Part shown: piece by piece, positions 6,588 to 14,696 of the stretch
Position numbering within the stretch: position 1 is the first letter of the stretch
How the letters are laid out: every line of letters starts with the position of its first letter
The notes under the pieces: generated by a model
What the model saw: the letters and a program-made list of their open reading frames with translations, nothing else
Database searches by the model: none
What the model was told of the DNA's origin: nothing
Source: CAYZUC01 sp964481705
GTDB lineage: Bacteria; Bacillota; Clostridia; Lachnospirales; Lachnospiraceae
Direction of reading: 5' to 3'
Assembly (NCBI GenBank): GCA_964481705.1
Contig: CAYZUC010000055.1
Coordinates: 1-17,835 of the forward strand
Length of the DNA stretch: 17,835 nt
Translations under genes and position numbers: made by a program

Positions 6588-6628
6588 AAAAAAGATTCCT
6601 CCATGACAGAGCATGGAGGTCTTTTTTT
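6588..6628 (+). terminator. Rho-independent terminator after the hydrolase gene
   Basis: CCTCCATG (6598-6605), a six-base loop, CATGGAGG (6612-6619), then TC and seven Ts. An A-run on the left (6588-6593) could let it work on both strands. It separates the hydrolase gene from thrC. Confidence 0.9.
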
Positions 6629-6653
6629 GTCAATTTCAACGAATGTTATACTC

Positions 6654-6682
6654 TTGTGGAGTGAAAGGTTTTATGCTATACT
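6654..6682 (+). promoter_or_regulatory. thrC promoter
   Basis: A -35 TTGTGG (6654-6659), a 17-base spacer and an extended -10 TGCTATACT (hexamer 6677-6682) lie just after the terminator. The predicted start near 6689 leaves a leader of about 33 bases, too short for a riboswitch or T-box. Confidence 0.65.
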
Positions 6683-6721
6683 GAAATTCAAAAATTGAAA
6701 GTATGTGAGGAGATATCAGTC

Positions 6722-8218
6722 ATGGATTTAATGTACCAAAGTACCAGAGATGAAAATGTCAAAATGAAGGCTTCCGAGGCAATACTAAAAGGTCTGTCAG
6801 CAGATGGGGGATTATTTGTACCCGAGAGTATACCAGAACTTTCTGTTACGCTTGATGAGCTTAAGGATATGACATATCAGGAGACAGCATATGTGGTAAT
6901 GAAGGAGTACCTGACTGATTTTACAGAAGAAGAATTAAAGCATTGTATTGAGAGTGCTTATGACAGTAAGTTTGATACACAGGAGATGGCACCTCTTGTA
7001 AAGGCGGATGGGGCATATTATCTCGAGCTTTTTCATGGAGCAACCATTGCATTTAAGGATATGGCATTATCCATTCTTCCTCATTTCATGATAACAGCAG
7101 CTAGAAAGAATCAGATTAAGAATGACATTGTGATTCTCACAGCAACATCCGGAGATACAGGCAAAGCAGCTTTGGCCGGTTTTGCAGGAGTCAAGGGAAC
7201 AAAGATTATTGTATTCTATCCCAAGGATGGGGTAAGTCCTATTCAGAAAAAGCAAATGGTTACACAGAAAGAAGACAATACTTTCGTCGTTGGTGTACAT
7301 GGTAATTTTGATGATTGCCAAACTGGGGTGAAGAAAATTTTTGGAGATAAAGAGCTGGCAGAAGTGATGAATCAGAAGGGTTTCCAGTTCTCTTCGGCTA
7401 ATTCGATCAACATTGGGCGTCTCGTACCTCAGATTGTTTATTATGTTTATGCATATGCAAAACTATATAAAGAAGGACAGATTGCTAAGAATGAGAAGAT
7501 CAATGTGGTAGTTCCGACCGGTAACTTTGGAAATATACTTGCTGCATTTTACGCCAAGAATATGGGGCTTCCAATTGATAAGCTGATTTGTGCCTCGAAT
7601 GAGAATAAGGTACTGTTTGATTTCTTCCAGTCAGGTACTTATGATCGAAATCGTGAATTTATACTTACAAGTTCTCCATCTATGGATATTCTGATATCCA
7701 GTAATCTGGAGAGACTGATTTACCGTATTTGTGGTAACGACTCCAAGAAAAATATGGAGTTGATGTCAGCTTTAAATGGAAAAGGTCAATATGAGATTAC
7801 GGAGGAAATGAAGAGAGAGCTTGGCGATTTTGTTGGCATATATGCAACAGAAGACGAGGTATTTGGTAAAATACGGAGTCTTTATGAGAAGACAGGCTAT
7901 GTCATTGATACGCATACCGCAGTAGCTGCTATTGCATACGATAAATACAAGGCAGCTTCTGGTGATGAGAATAAGTCAGTTATTGCTTCGACAGCGAGTC
8001 CATACAAATTCAGTCGAAGTGTTATGAAAGCAATTAAGGGTTCCAGTACAGAGATAAATACTATGGATGACTTTGCACTCATTGATCAGCTGTGTACGGT
8101 ATCCGGAGTAGATGTTCCAAATGCAATTGAAGAAATAAGAAAAGCGCCGATTGTTCATAATAAAGTATGTGAAGTAAATGAAATGAAAGAAACAGTGAAA
8201 GGTTTTTTAGGAGTTTAG
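6722..8218 (+). CDS. thrC: Threonine synthase
   Basis: PLP enzyme converting O-phosphohomoserine to threonine in the cytoplasm, the last step of threonine synthesis. The start at 6722 (498 residues) follows GAGGAG by nine bases; the open frame extends only to an unsupported TTG at 6695. Motifs: N-terminal STRDENVKMKASEAILKGLSADGGLFVP typical of the ~500-residue class, LFHGATIAFKDMALSIL with the PLP lysine Lys112, the phosphate-binding TATSGDTGKAAL (about 140-151), NSINIGRLVPQIVYY, and VVVPTGNFGNILAAFYAK. No hom or thrB lies nearby. The response-regulator gene begins 22 bases downstream with no terminator, so the two are probably cotranscribed; the sequence gives no metabolic reason for that pairing. 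Confidence 0.96.
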   Translation: MDLMYQSTRDENVKMKASEAILKGLSADGGLFVPESIPELSVTLDELKDMTYQETAYVVMKEYLTDFTEEELKHCIESAYDSKFDTQEMAPLVKADGAYYLELFHGATIAFKDMALSILPHFMITAARKNQIKNDIVILTATSGDTGKAALAGFAGVKGTKIIVFYPKDGVSPIQKKQMVTQKEDNTFVVGVHGNFDDCQTGVKKIFGDKELAEVMNQKGFQFSSANSINIGRLVPQIVYYVYAYAKLYKEGQIAKNEKINVVVPTGNFGNILAAFYAKNMGLPIDKLICASNENKVLFDFFQSGTYDRNREFILTSSPSMDILISSNLERLIYRICGNDSKKNMELMSALNGKGQYEITEEMKRELGDFVGIYATEDEVFGKIRSLYEKTGYVIDTHTAVAAIAYDKYKAASGDENKSVIASTASPYKFSRSVMKAIKGSSTEINTMDDFALIDQLCTVSGVDVPNAIEEIRKAPIVHNKVCEVNEMKETVKGFLGV

Positions 8219-8240
8219 GGAGATAGTAAGGGGTAATAAA

Positions 8241-10292
8241 ATGGAGAAAAAGGCTTTACGGCAGATTCTTGTAGTGGATGATAATATTACTAATCTAAAG
8301 TATTTGCAGGAGCAGCTAAAGGGTGAGTACCGTGTATCGATGGCAAAGTCAGGGGAACTGGCGCTGGAATTCCTGGTAAGGACCATACCGGATTTGATCT
8401 TATTGGATGTGGTTATGCCTGATATGGATGGATTTGAAACGTACGAAAGGATTTTGATGAATCCATACACGAAAGATATTCCGGTTATTTTTTTGACGGC
8501 ATCAGGGGATACAGAAAGTGAACTACGTGGGTTCCGAATGGGAGCAATGGATTTTATTCGGAAACCTTTTGAATATGATATTATGCGCTCGAGAATATCC
8601 AGAATTATGGAATTGAGCGATCTAAAGCATGACCTTGAGTATCAGGTCAATAAGAAGACAGAGGAGACAGAACGCGTAACGGTTATGTCCATTTCTGCCA
8701 TAGCAAGTCTTATTGATGCAAAGGATATTCATACCAAAGGGCATGCAATTCGTGTTGCACTCTGTTCGGAAGAGATTGCGAGACGTATGGGATTTACAGA
8801 AAATGAAGTCAATAATATTAAGTATGTGGCTTTATTACACGACATAGGAAAGATTGGAATTTCTGATTCGATATTGAGTAAGCCCGGAGGATTGACAGAG
8901 GAAGAATATGACGTTGTAAAGAGTCATACGATTGTAGGAGCAGACATTCTGAAGGATATCAATATGCTTGACTATGCATCGGATGGTGCAAGATTCCATC
9001 ATGAGAGGTTTGATGGAACTGGTTATCCAAGCGGAATCTGCGGAGAAGACATTCCCTGTATTGCTCGAATCATTAGCGTAGCAGATGCTTATGATGCTAT
9101 GAATTCAGAACGTTCCTATCGTAAGAAAAGATCACATAAGGAGATTGTTGAAGAATTCAGGAATGAAAGTGGTCACCAGTTTGATCCCGATATTGCTAAA
9201 ATTATGCTTCAAATGATTAAAGAGAATGTTGTTTTTACAGAAGATGATTTTGAATTAAGTACATCGCCGGATTGTGTAGAGGAAGGTAGTGCACTTATTA
9301 AGAAGGTGCTGTCTGAATATACAAAAGAAATGAAGATAGTTTCGCAAAAGGACAATCTGACAGGCTTATGGAATCGCTCTTATCTGGAACAACAGGTCAA
9401 TTCTTATTTGCGTAAACCAACAAGACGCGGAACTATGTTTATGCTTGATATTGATAATTTTAAAGCGGTAAATGATACATATGGACATATTATCGGGGAT
9501 GCTGTATTAGTGAAGTTCTCTAAGATACTAATGCAGATGATTCGGGATGAGGATATTGCGTGCCGAATTGGTGGAGATGAATTTATCTTGTTTTTCCGTG
9601 GTAATATGAAGAGACAAACGGCAGAAAGCAAGGCACGTGAAATTATTGATGCAGCAGAGTGTGCATTTCGGGATATGAATACACTGGAAGCAGGAGCAGG
9701 AATTTCTATTGGAATATGTGTTAGTCCCAAGGATGGCTCTGAGTTTCTTACTTTGTATAAGAATGCCGATCGTGCTCTGTACTATGTAAAGCAGAATGGA
9801 AAGAGCGGTTTTCACTTCTATGGTGGGGAAGAGGATGATGAGTGTATCTCGAATATCGATACCGGTACTCATGTTGACTTGATTTATCTCAAGAAGTTTA
9901 TGGAAGAGAGACAATTTGCGAATGGAGTTTATCAGGTAGAGTATGAAGGCTTTAAGAATATCTACCAGTTTGTTGCGCGCTGTATTGGAAGAACAAAACA
10001 GAATGTACAGACATTGCTTTTTACTCTGGAGGCTCAGAATAACGAGACTTTGGATGTAATACAGATGCAGGAAGCGATGGATATCCTCAAACAATCCATA
10101 CATCTTTCCCTTCGTAGAGGAGATGTTGCGAATCATTTTAGCAATAGTCAGTTTATCGTAATTTTAATGGATACGACATTGGAGAATGGAGTGCTGGTAG
10201 CAGAAAGAATCGTAGATAATTTCTGCAGTATGAATGATAATCAGAAATTGTTGGTACGTTATGATATAGAAGAGATAGACAAGAAGAATTAG
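8241..10292 (+). CDS. Response regulator with REC, HD-GYP, GGDEF and degenerate second GGDEF domains
   Basis: Cytoplasmic c-di-GMP signalling protein, 683 residues. REC domain (about 6-125): acidic Asp13/Asp14, phospho-acceptor Asp56 in LLDVVMPDMDG, Thr86 and Lys108. A linker helix follows. HD-GYP phosphodiesterase domain (about 145-330): HD at His200-Asp201 and HHERFDGTGYP at 253-263, both intact. GGDEF diguanylate cyclase domain (about 365-527): DNLTGLWNR, GGDEF at 444-448 and the product-inhibition RxxD (RDED, 435-438) five residues before it. The last ~140 residues resemble another GGDEF fold (LRRGDVANHFSNSQFIVIL), with SNSQF replacing GGDEF, so probably inactive or regulatory. AAGGGG precedes the ATG. 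It shares a likely transcript with thrC, and its stop lies one base from the stop of the convergent cheX-like gene. No sensor kinase is encoded nearby. Confidence 0.93.
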   Translation: MEKKALRQILVVDDNITNLKYLQEQLKGEYRVSMAKSGELALEFLVRTIPDLILLDVVMPDMDGFETYERILMNPYTKDIPVIFLTASGDTESELRGFRMGAMDFIRKPFEYDIMRSRISRIMELSDLKHDLEYQVNKKTEETERVTVMSISAIASLIDAKDIHTKGHAIRVALCSEEIARRMGFTENEVNNIKYVALLHDIGKIGISDSILSKPGGLTEEEYDVVKSHTIVGADILKDINMLDYASDGARFHHERFDGTGYPSGICGEDIPCIARIISVADAYDAMNSERSYRKKRSHKEIVEEFRNESGHQFDPDIAKIMLQMIKENVVFTEDDFELSTSPDCVEEGSALIKKVLSEYTKEMKIVSQKDNLTGLWNRSYLEQQVNSYLRKPTRRGTMFMLDIDNFKAVNDTYGHIIGDAVLVKFSKILMQMIRDEDIACRIGGDEFILFFRGNMKRQTAESKAREIIDAAECAFRDMNTLEAGAGISIGICVSPKDGSEFLTLYKNADRALYYVKQNGKSGFHFYGGEEDDECISNIDTGTHVDLIYLKKFMEERQFANGVYQVEYEGFKNIYQFVARCIGRTKQNVQTLLFTLEAQNNETLDVIQMQEAMDILKQSIHLSLRRGDVANHFSNSQFIVILMDTTLENGVLVAERIVDNFCSMNDNQKLLVRYDIEEIDKKN

Positions 10293-10293
10293 A

Positions 10294-10731
10294 TTATCTT
10301 TCGGATAGAACAAAATTAATGAGACCAAATTCAAACTGAACCGGGATACGATACATAGTTCCTTCATAATCAGACAGCTTGTCCGGCGACATGCAGGGTG
10401 GCAGAAGAGAACACTCTAAGCCATGTTCGTTAGAAAGGTTAACAGTAAAAAGACCATTATGAAGATTTAAGAAGTCCGCAAGGACTTCTTTTGTTATATC
10501 ATCAAAAGAATCTATATCAAATTTGGAATAGTGAATGGCAAAATCACAAAGTGCTTTCTCATCCCCATACACTGCCGTAAACGCGCAGTAATCCCCAATT
10601 ACATTTTGAGATATGTAGCAATCTTTGGGCAGGTTGGATAGAACTTCAATTGGTTGGGCTTCTACTTCGGTTTCAACAAATCTATTAATATTTGCTATTA
10701 ATTCAGTAAAAAAGACGTCCTTTTGGCTCAT
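10294..10731 (-). CDS. CheX-like phosphatase-family protein
   Basis: Small protein of the CheC/CheX phosphatase type, which in chemotaxis dephosphorylates CheY-P. From the ATG at 10731 it has 145 residues; GGAG (10738-10741) lies six bases before it. An in-frame ATG at 10743 overlaps that site and would add four residues. The central helix DDITKEVLADFLNLHNGLF (about 77-95) aligns with the family's catalytic ExxN helix, but reads Asp86-x-x-Asn89 in this alignment. The second half is beta-rich with conserved-looking LLPP and a C-terminal IPVQFEFGLINFVL strand. It follows a CheY-like gene by 55 bases on the same strand, making a phospho-acceptor/phosphatase pair without any other chemotaxis gene in view. 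The assignment rests on helix pattern, length and context. Confidence 0.65.
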   Translation of the reverse strand: MSQKDVFFTELIANINRFVETEVEAQPIEVLSNLPKDCYISQNVIGDYCAFTAVYGDEKALCDFAIHYSKFDIDSFDDITKEVLADFLNLHNGLFTVNLSNEHGLECSLLPPCMSPDKLSDYEGTMYRIPVQFEFGLINFVLSER

Positions 10732-10786
10732 AGTAATCTCCATTCTTGCAAGTGAAAAGAAATTTCACATTATAGTATTTCTGCCG

Positions 10787-11161
10787 TTAATCTTCTGTAA
10801 GATGAGCAAGAATTACTTCCAACTGTTCTATGGTTGCAGGCTTTTGTAAAAAATCCTGTGCACCGGATCGAATGGCTTCTTTGAGATGACTCTGTGTACC
10901 AACAGAGGAAACCATGACGACATAGGCTTTGCTGTCGTACTCACATATTTCTTTCACCGCGGTGATCCCGTCTTTGACCGGCATAACAATATCTAAGAAA
11001 GTAATATCCGGTTGTTCTGCGCGATAAGTATTGATTGCGGCCTGCCCGTCAGAAACTTCGATTACATTTAAACATCCTAGAGATTTAAGATTCTCTCGAA
11101 GATTTTTCCTGGCCAGGATAGAATCATCACAAATCAATATTTTTAAATCTGCATTCTTCAT
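10787..11161 (-). CDS. CheY-like single-domain response regulator
   Basis: Stand-alone receiver domain of 124 residues with no output domain. It has the acidic pair Asp12/Asp13 (LICDDS), phospho-acceptor Asp57 in FLDIVMPVKDG, Ser85/Ser86 (MVSSVGTQ) at the switch Thr/Ser position and Lys107 in QKPA. The overall pattern, ending at about the last helix, matches CheY-type and CheX-partner regulators of Clostridia. The start is set by GGGGAGG ten bases upstream of the ATG. First gene of a two-gene operon with the cheX-like gene. Likely roles are chemotaxis or motility output, or acting as a phosphate sink for another kinase; the sequence does not choose between them. Confidence 0.9.
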   Translation of the reverse strand: MKNADLKILICDDSILARKNLRENLKSLGCLNVIEVSDGQAAINTYRAEQPDITFLDIVMPVKDGITAVKEICEYDSKAYVVMVSSVGTQSHLKEAIRSGAQDFLQKPATIEQLEVILAHLTED

Positions 11162-11180
11162 TTTGAACTGCCTCCCCGAA

Positions 11181-11196
11181 GATAGAATTAACTATC
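11181..11196. promoter_or_regulatory. Dyad in the leader of the cheY-like gene
   Basis: GATAG-AATTAA-CTATC, perfect 5-bp arms with a six-base centre, sits between the predicted start of transcription and the ribosome site of the cheY-like gene. It could be an operator half-site pair or a small RNA hairpin. Confidence 0.3.
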
Positions 11197-11207
11197 GTAT
11201 TAAAATT

Positions 11208-11236
11208 ATTCTATAATAAAATCAATCCAAATGCAA
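11208..11236 (-). promoter_or_regulatory. Promoter of the cheY-cheX-like operon
   Basis: Minus-strand -35 TTGCAT (11231-11236), a 17-base spacer and -10 TAGAAT (11208-11213). It starts a leader of about 40 bases ahead of the GGGGAGG site. Confidence 0.5.
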
Positions 11237-11270
11237 TATTTAAGTGAATAATCACACAATTATCATTTAT

Positions 11271-11300
11271 TTGTAGAGAATTTTGTTAAAATGTGATAAT
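11271..11300 (+). promoter_or_regulatory. Promoter of the secreted repeat-protein gene
   Basis: A -35 TTGTAG (11271-11276), an 18-base spacer and -10 GATAAT (11295-11300) with an upstream TG (TGTGATAAT). The start near 11307 gives a leader of about 64 bases, too short for a c-di-GMP riboswitch, which I looked for because of the neighbouring c-di-GMP gene. Confidence 0.5.
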
Positions 11301-11370
11301 CTAAAAGGGTAAATATTTTATCTTGGTGACGATTATTTATGAAATACTATTATGGGATGGAGGAAGTTAT

Positions 11371-14300
11371 ATGCATAAGCAAAGAGGGAGAAGAGTATTA
11401 TCTATTATCATGACACTGGCCTTATGTTTAACTATGAATGTAGGGAACGTCTATGCAGGGCAGATGATAGAAGAAACAGAGTTATTGGATGTGTCGGATA
11501 AGAATGAAATTGTTACCGAAGAGACTATAGGAGGAGCGATTACAGAGGAATCCGTAATCGAAGAGATTTATGAGGGCGAATACTTTGAGGATGCTGTGAC
11601 TCCTGAGACACCCAATGGAGCAGCAGGAACTGCACTCGCAGTTGACTTGACTAATCACGTAATCTATACGTCAGATAAGGAAATAACGATAAAGGAAACG
11701 GAAGGAAAGACGTTGCTTTATCATGGCGAAGATGAAGTGTCTTATACCGATTTGACTGGTAATCCAATTGTCACTGCATTAGATGGTGTTAGTAATTATG
11801 CGGTGATTGGAGGAAATAAACCGGGAGGAACATCTTGCGATGCTTCAATCAATATGGAATCAGGTTCTGTTCAGGCAATTTATGGGTCGCAAAATCCCAA
11901 TGGAACAGGAGAATTAAAGATACGTATAAATGGGGGAACTATTTCAGGTGACGGAATTGCGTTAACAAAGGATAGTGGAAAAATCACAGGAAAATCAACG
12001 ATACAATTAGGCGGCAATTGTCAGATAGGAAAGATAAATACAACAAATATGGTTGCGAGTGCTTATTGTATGGTTACGATGGAACAGGCATACGCAATTG
12101 CCATAACCGGAAGCAGTATTCACAATGATAGCTATATTATTCATAATCATACGGTATCCGGAGATGGACCGACTATGACGGATGTAGTTAATTACATTGA
12201 CTTTAATGAAGTATCGGATAATAAAGTTATTGGAACCGTTTCAGGTAATCTGCATCTGTGTGGAACTTTGTCCATAAGTGAAAATGAAATACTTAAGATG
12301 ACAAATAGTACACTTACAGGAACATCAGGATCCCAAATAGATAATAAAGGAACATTTGAGCTTTATCATGGCGCAGTTATGAGTAATCATGGAGATATTA
12401 CGATTTCCGGAAACTCGCTTCTCCTAAAAGAGGCGGATTTCCTTACAAATCCCAGTATTACGGTACCATTGGATAACCTAGCCAATCAAATAGCTTCTAT
12501 TTCGGAAGGTAATCTTCGGATGCTTGGAATATCGAAAACAGCAACAAGGCTTGTTGCACATGGATCGAAGGTATCTAATAACTCGATTACGGTTGATACA
12601 ACGATGGAGGAAGGGAAAGGAGAGTATAGCTACACCTTTACATATGATCCGCTAAAGGATGGAATTGAATATGATCCTTCTATTGTTATGTATGATCAGA
12701 TAACCGGAAGGGCTGTTTCTGGAAATATGGTTCCAAATGAAATCAAGGTGGAGAATAATAAGCTCTCATTAAAATATCAGCGATATGTAGGGGATAAAGC
12801 AGTTATTCTCCGACTGAATCGAGGAGGAGCTATCTATGATACCATTACGATTCCCTATGGTTCTCATGGCGAAGAGCTGGAACAATTGATAGCAAACACG
12901 ACAGGTGGAAATCCCGAAATTGAAGGAAAGAATTTCCTTGGATGGTTTACAGTTGTAGATAATGAAGAGGTTTCGATATTGGATTCCGATTTTCGCGTAA
13001 CAGCAAGCACACGCTTCTTATATGCCAAGTGGTACGAGGCTGATAGAGTGTTATTGGCTATTAGAGATTTTCGAGATGGAACACTTGTAAGAAAGATTTC
13101 CGTGTTTGGTGAAACATATCTTTCGGATACAGAAAGCATAAATTATGATAGAGATTACTATATACGAGATGGTAAAGATGTCTATAAAGCACAAATGACT
13201 TCAGATGATGATGATGGAGAAGCTTATTCGGGCACTACAAGAGTGACTTCAGTAATCAGCGTCAGCGAGAATACATATACGGTTTATGCCAAGTATAACT
13301 TTGAAGCGACTACATTCAACGATGAAGAAGGTTCCGATTTCTCCTTCCAATTCAAGAAAAAAGCAAAAATCCTGCCCGAAGGTGAAGAACCGGTTGTTTC
13401 CTATACCTATACCGGAAGAGAGCTTCAGCCGAAGGTTGTTGTTAAACATGGAAAATCTACGTTAGTAGAAAACGATGATTATGTTATAAGCTATGTCAAT
13501 AATATTGAAGCCTCTGATCAGGAAGCAATTGCGCAAATAACAGGTATTGGAATATATAAAGGAACGGTAGAGCTGAAATTCACAATTCTTCCAAAGTCGA
13601 TCAAAGGAGTAAACATCAAAGCATTTGGCAGCATACCGTTTGATGCAAGTGAAGATGATTATAGTGATATCATATCCGTAGTAGATAATGGTTTACTGGT
13701 AGACCCTTCGGATTATGTACTTACTTTCTACCCGAGAAAGGATAGCGAAGGCAATCCTCTTGTTGGAAAAGGAAAGATAAGGGTAACCGGATCGGGTGCA
13801 AACTATAGTGGTAATGAGAAGGAATATGTAGAGAAGAGCGTGAGATTCATTAATACAGAGGGAAAGACGAACCTCGCGGATGGTTTTACTACGAAAGTGA
13901 TCCAACAGCAATATTCTTATACTGGTAACCTGATTCGTCCGAAGGCGATTGTTGGTAATCAGTCAGTAGAATTGATAGAGGGAGTTGATTATACTCTTGC
14001 ATATCAGAACAATCGTAATGTTGGCGAGGAAGCAAAGGTAATTGCTGTGGGAAAAGGCCTTTATTATGGTAGAACAGAGGCGGCAGATTTTGAGATTACA
14101 CCAAGAGAAATGAAAAGGGCGAAAATCAAAGCGATTGGCTCCGTCACATATACCGGAAACGTGATTTCAGATATCAAGCTTCGTGTGAAGGATGGAAAGA
14201 ATATTCTGGTGGAAGGTGTAGATTATACGGTAAGCTTTAATCAAACAAGCAGCAATGTCATTGTTAGTCGTGGAAGTGAAAGAGCACAGGTGACAATTGA

Positions 14301-14634
14301 GGCTGTAAAGAATGAAGATGGTGATTATACCGGTAATTACCGAGGTATTAAGAATGGTTACTTTAAGATTAAAAGACGAAATATCAATAACAACAATGCT
14401 GTTAAGGTTTATACGGATGAATATCAATGGAGTTATTCCTATACAGGTAAACCAATCAAACCGGTGATTGGGCTTTCCTATGGTGGAGTTATGTTGGAAG
14501 AAGGAAAGGATTACACAGTCACGTACAAGAATAATGTGAAATCATTCTTATCAACCGGAAAGGTAGCATCCTTGACAATCAGGGGTAAGAATAATTTCAG
14601 CGGTTCTCGAACATTTATGTTTTTCATTTTCTAG
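11371..14634 (+). CDS. Large secreted protein with beta-helix-like, InlB-type and Ig-like repeats
   Basis: Predicted extracellular protein of 1087 residues; no enzyme domain is recognised. The ATG at 11371 follows GGAGG by seven bases and begins a signal peptide (basic MHKQRGRRV, hydrophobic core, probable cleavage after VYA at about 30); the frame is open upstream but lacks these features. An acidic stretch (31-80) is followed by a Gly/Asn/Ser-rich region (about 85-420) with 'GSVQAIYG...GGTISGDGIAL' turns like a beta-helix. An InlB/Listeria-Bacteroides-type repeat comes next (about 480-557, ending FLGWFT...FLYAKWYE). About five Ig-like repeats of 75-95 residues then run from about 665 to the end, with recurring SYTYTGR-I-P, GxDYxVxYxNN and GKGxYxG motifs. 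No LPXTG, SLH or wall-binding module is visible. It likely mediates surface or adhesive contacts. A terminator follows. Confidence 0.8.
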   Translation: MHKQRGRRVLSIIMTLALCLTMNVGNVYAGQMIEETELLDVSDKNEIVTEETIGGAITEESVIEEIYEGEYFEDAVTPETPNGAAGTALAVDLTNHVIYTSDKEITIKETEGKTLLYHGEDEVSYTDLTGNPIVTALDGVSNYAVIGGNKPGGTSCDASINMESGSVQAIYGSQNPNGTGELKIRINGGTISGDGIALTKDSGKITGKSTIQLGGNCQIGKINTTNMVASAYCMVTMEQAYAIAITGSSIHNDSYIIHNHTVSGDGPTMTDVVNYIDFNEVSDNKVIGTVSGNLHLCGTLSISENEILKMTNSTLTGTSGSQIDNKGTFELYHGAVMSNHGDITISGNSLLLKEADFLTNPSITVPLDNLANQIASISEGNLRMLGISKTATRLVAHGSKVSNNSITVDTTMEEGKGEYSYTFTYDPLKDGIEYDPSIVMYDQITGRAVSGNMVPNEIKVENNKLSLKYQRYVGDKAVILRLNRGGAIYDTITIPYGSHGEELEQLIANTTGGNPEIEGKNFLGWFTVVDNEEVSILDSDFRVTASTRFLYAKWYEADRVLLAIRDFRDGTLVRKISVFGETYLSDTESINYDRDYYIRDGKDVYKAQMTSDDDDGEAYSGTTRVTSVISVSENTYTVYAKYNFEATTFNDEEGSDFSFQFKKKAKILPEGEEPVVSYTYTGRELQPKVVVKHGKSTLVENDDYVISYVNNIEASDQEAIAQITGIGIYKGTVELKFTILPKSIKGVNIKAFGSIPFDASEDDYSDIISVVDNGLLVDPSDYVLTFYPRKDSEGNPLVGKGKIRVTGSGANYSGNEKEYVEKSVRFINTEGKTNLADGFTTKVIQQQYSYTGNLIRPKAIVGNQSVELIEGVDYTLAYQNNRNVGEEAKVIAVGKGLYYGRTEAADFEITPREMKRAKIKAIGSVTYTGNVISDIKLRVKDGKNILVEGVDYTVSFNQTSSNVIVSRGSERAQVTIEAVKNEDGDYTGNYRGIKNGYFKIKRRNINNNNAVKVYTDEYQWSYSYTGKPIKPVIGLSYGGVMLEEGKDYTVTYKNNVKSFLSTGKVASLTIRGKNNFSGSRTFMFFIF

Positions 14635-14663
14635 ATGATAGAAAGTAAATAGAATTCTAATAA

Positions 14664-14695
14664 AAAGGAGCTGTCATTTGGTTGACAGCTCCTTT
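14664..14695. terminator. Bidirectional terminator between convergent genes
   Basis: AAAGGAGCTGTCA (14664-14676), loop TTTGGT, TGACAGCTCCTTT (14683-14695): a perfect 13-bp stem with A-rich left and T-rich right flanks. It serves both the repeat-protein gene (+) and the citrate synthase gene (-), whose stop is only one base away from the stem. Confidence 0.92.
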
Positions 14696-14696
14696 G

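Noticed and set aside
9528..10136. Long minus-strand open frame (202 codons) opposite the response-regulator gene
   Set aside because: It lies wholly within a well-supported gene; its translation is Ile/Ser/Leu-rich with no recognised domain, and I take it as a shadow.
10769..10774. Separate promoter for the cheX-like gene (TATAAT on the minus strand between cheY and cheX)
   Set aside because: No acceptable -35 at 16-18 bases and the genes are only 55 bases apart; cotranscription explains them.
11237..11370. A c-di-GMP riboswitch ahead of the secreted repeat protein
   Set aside because: The predicted leader is only about 64 bases and shows no conserved aptamer-like stems.
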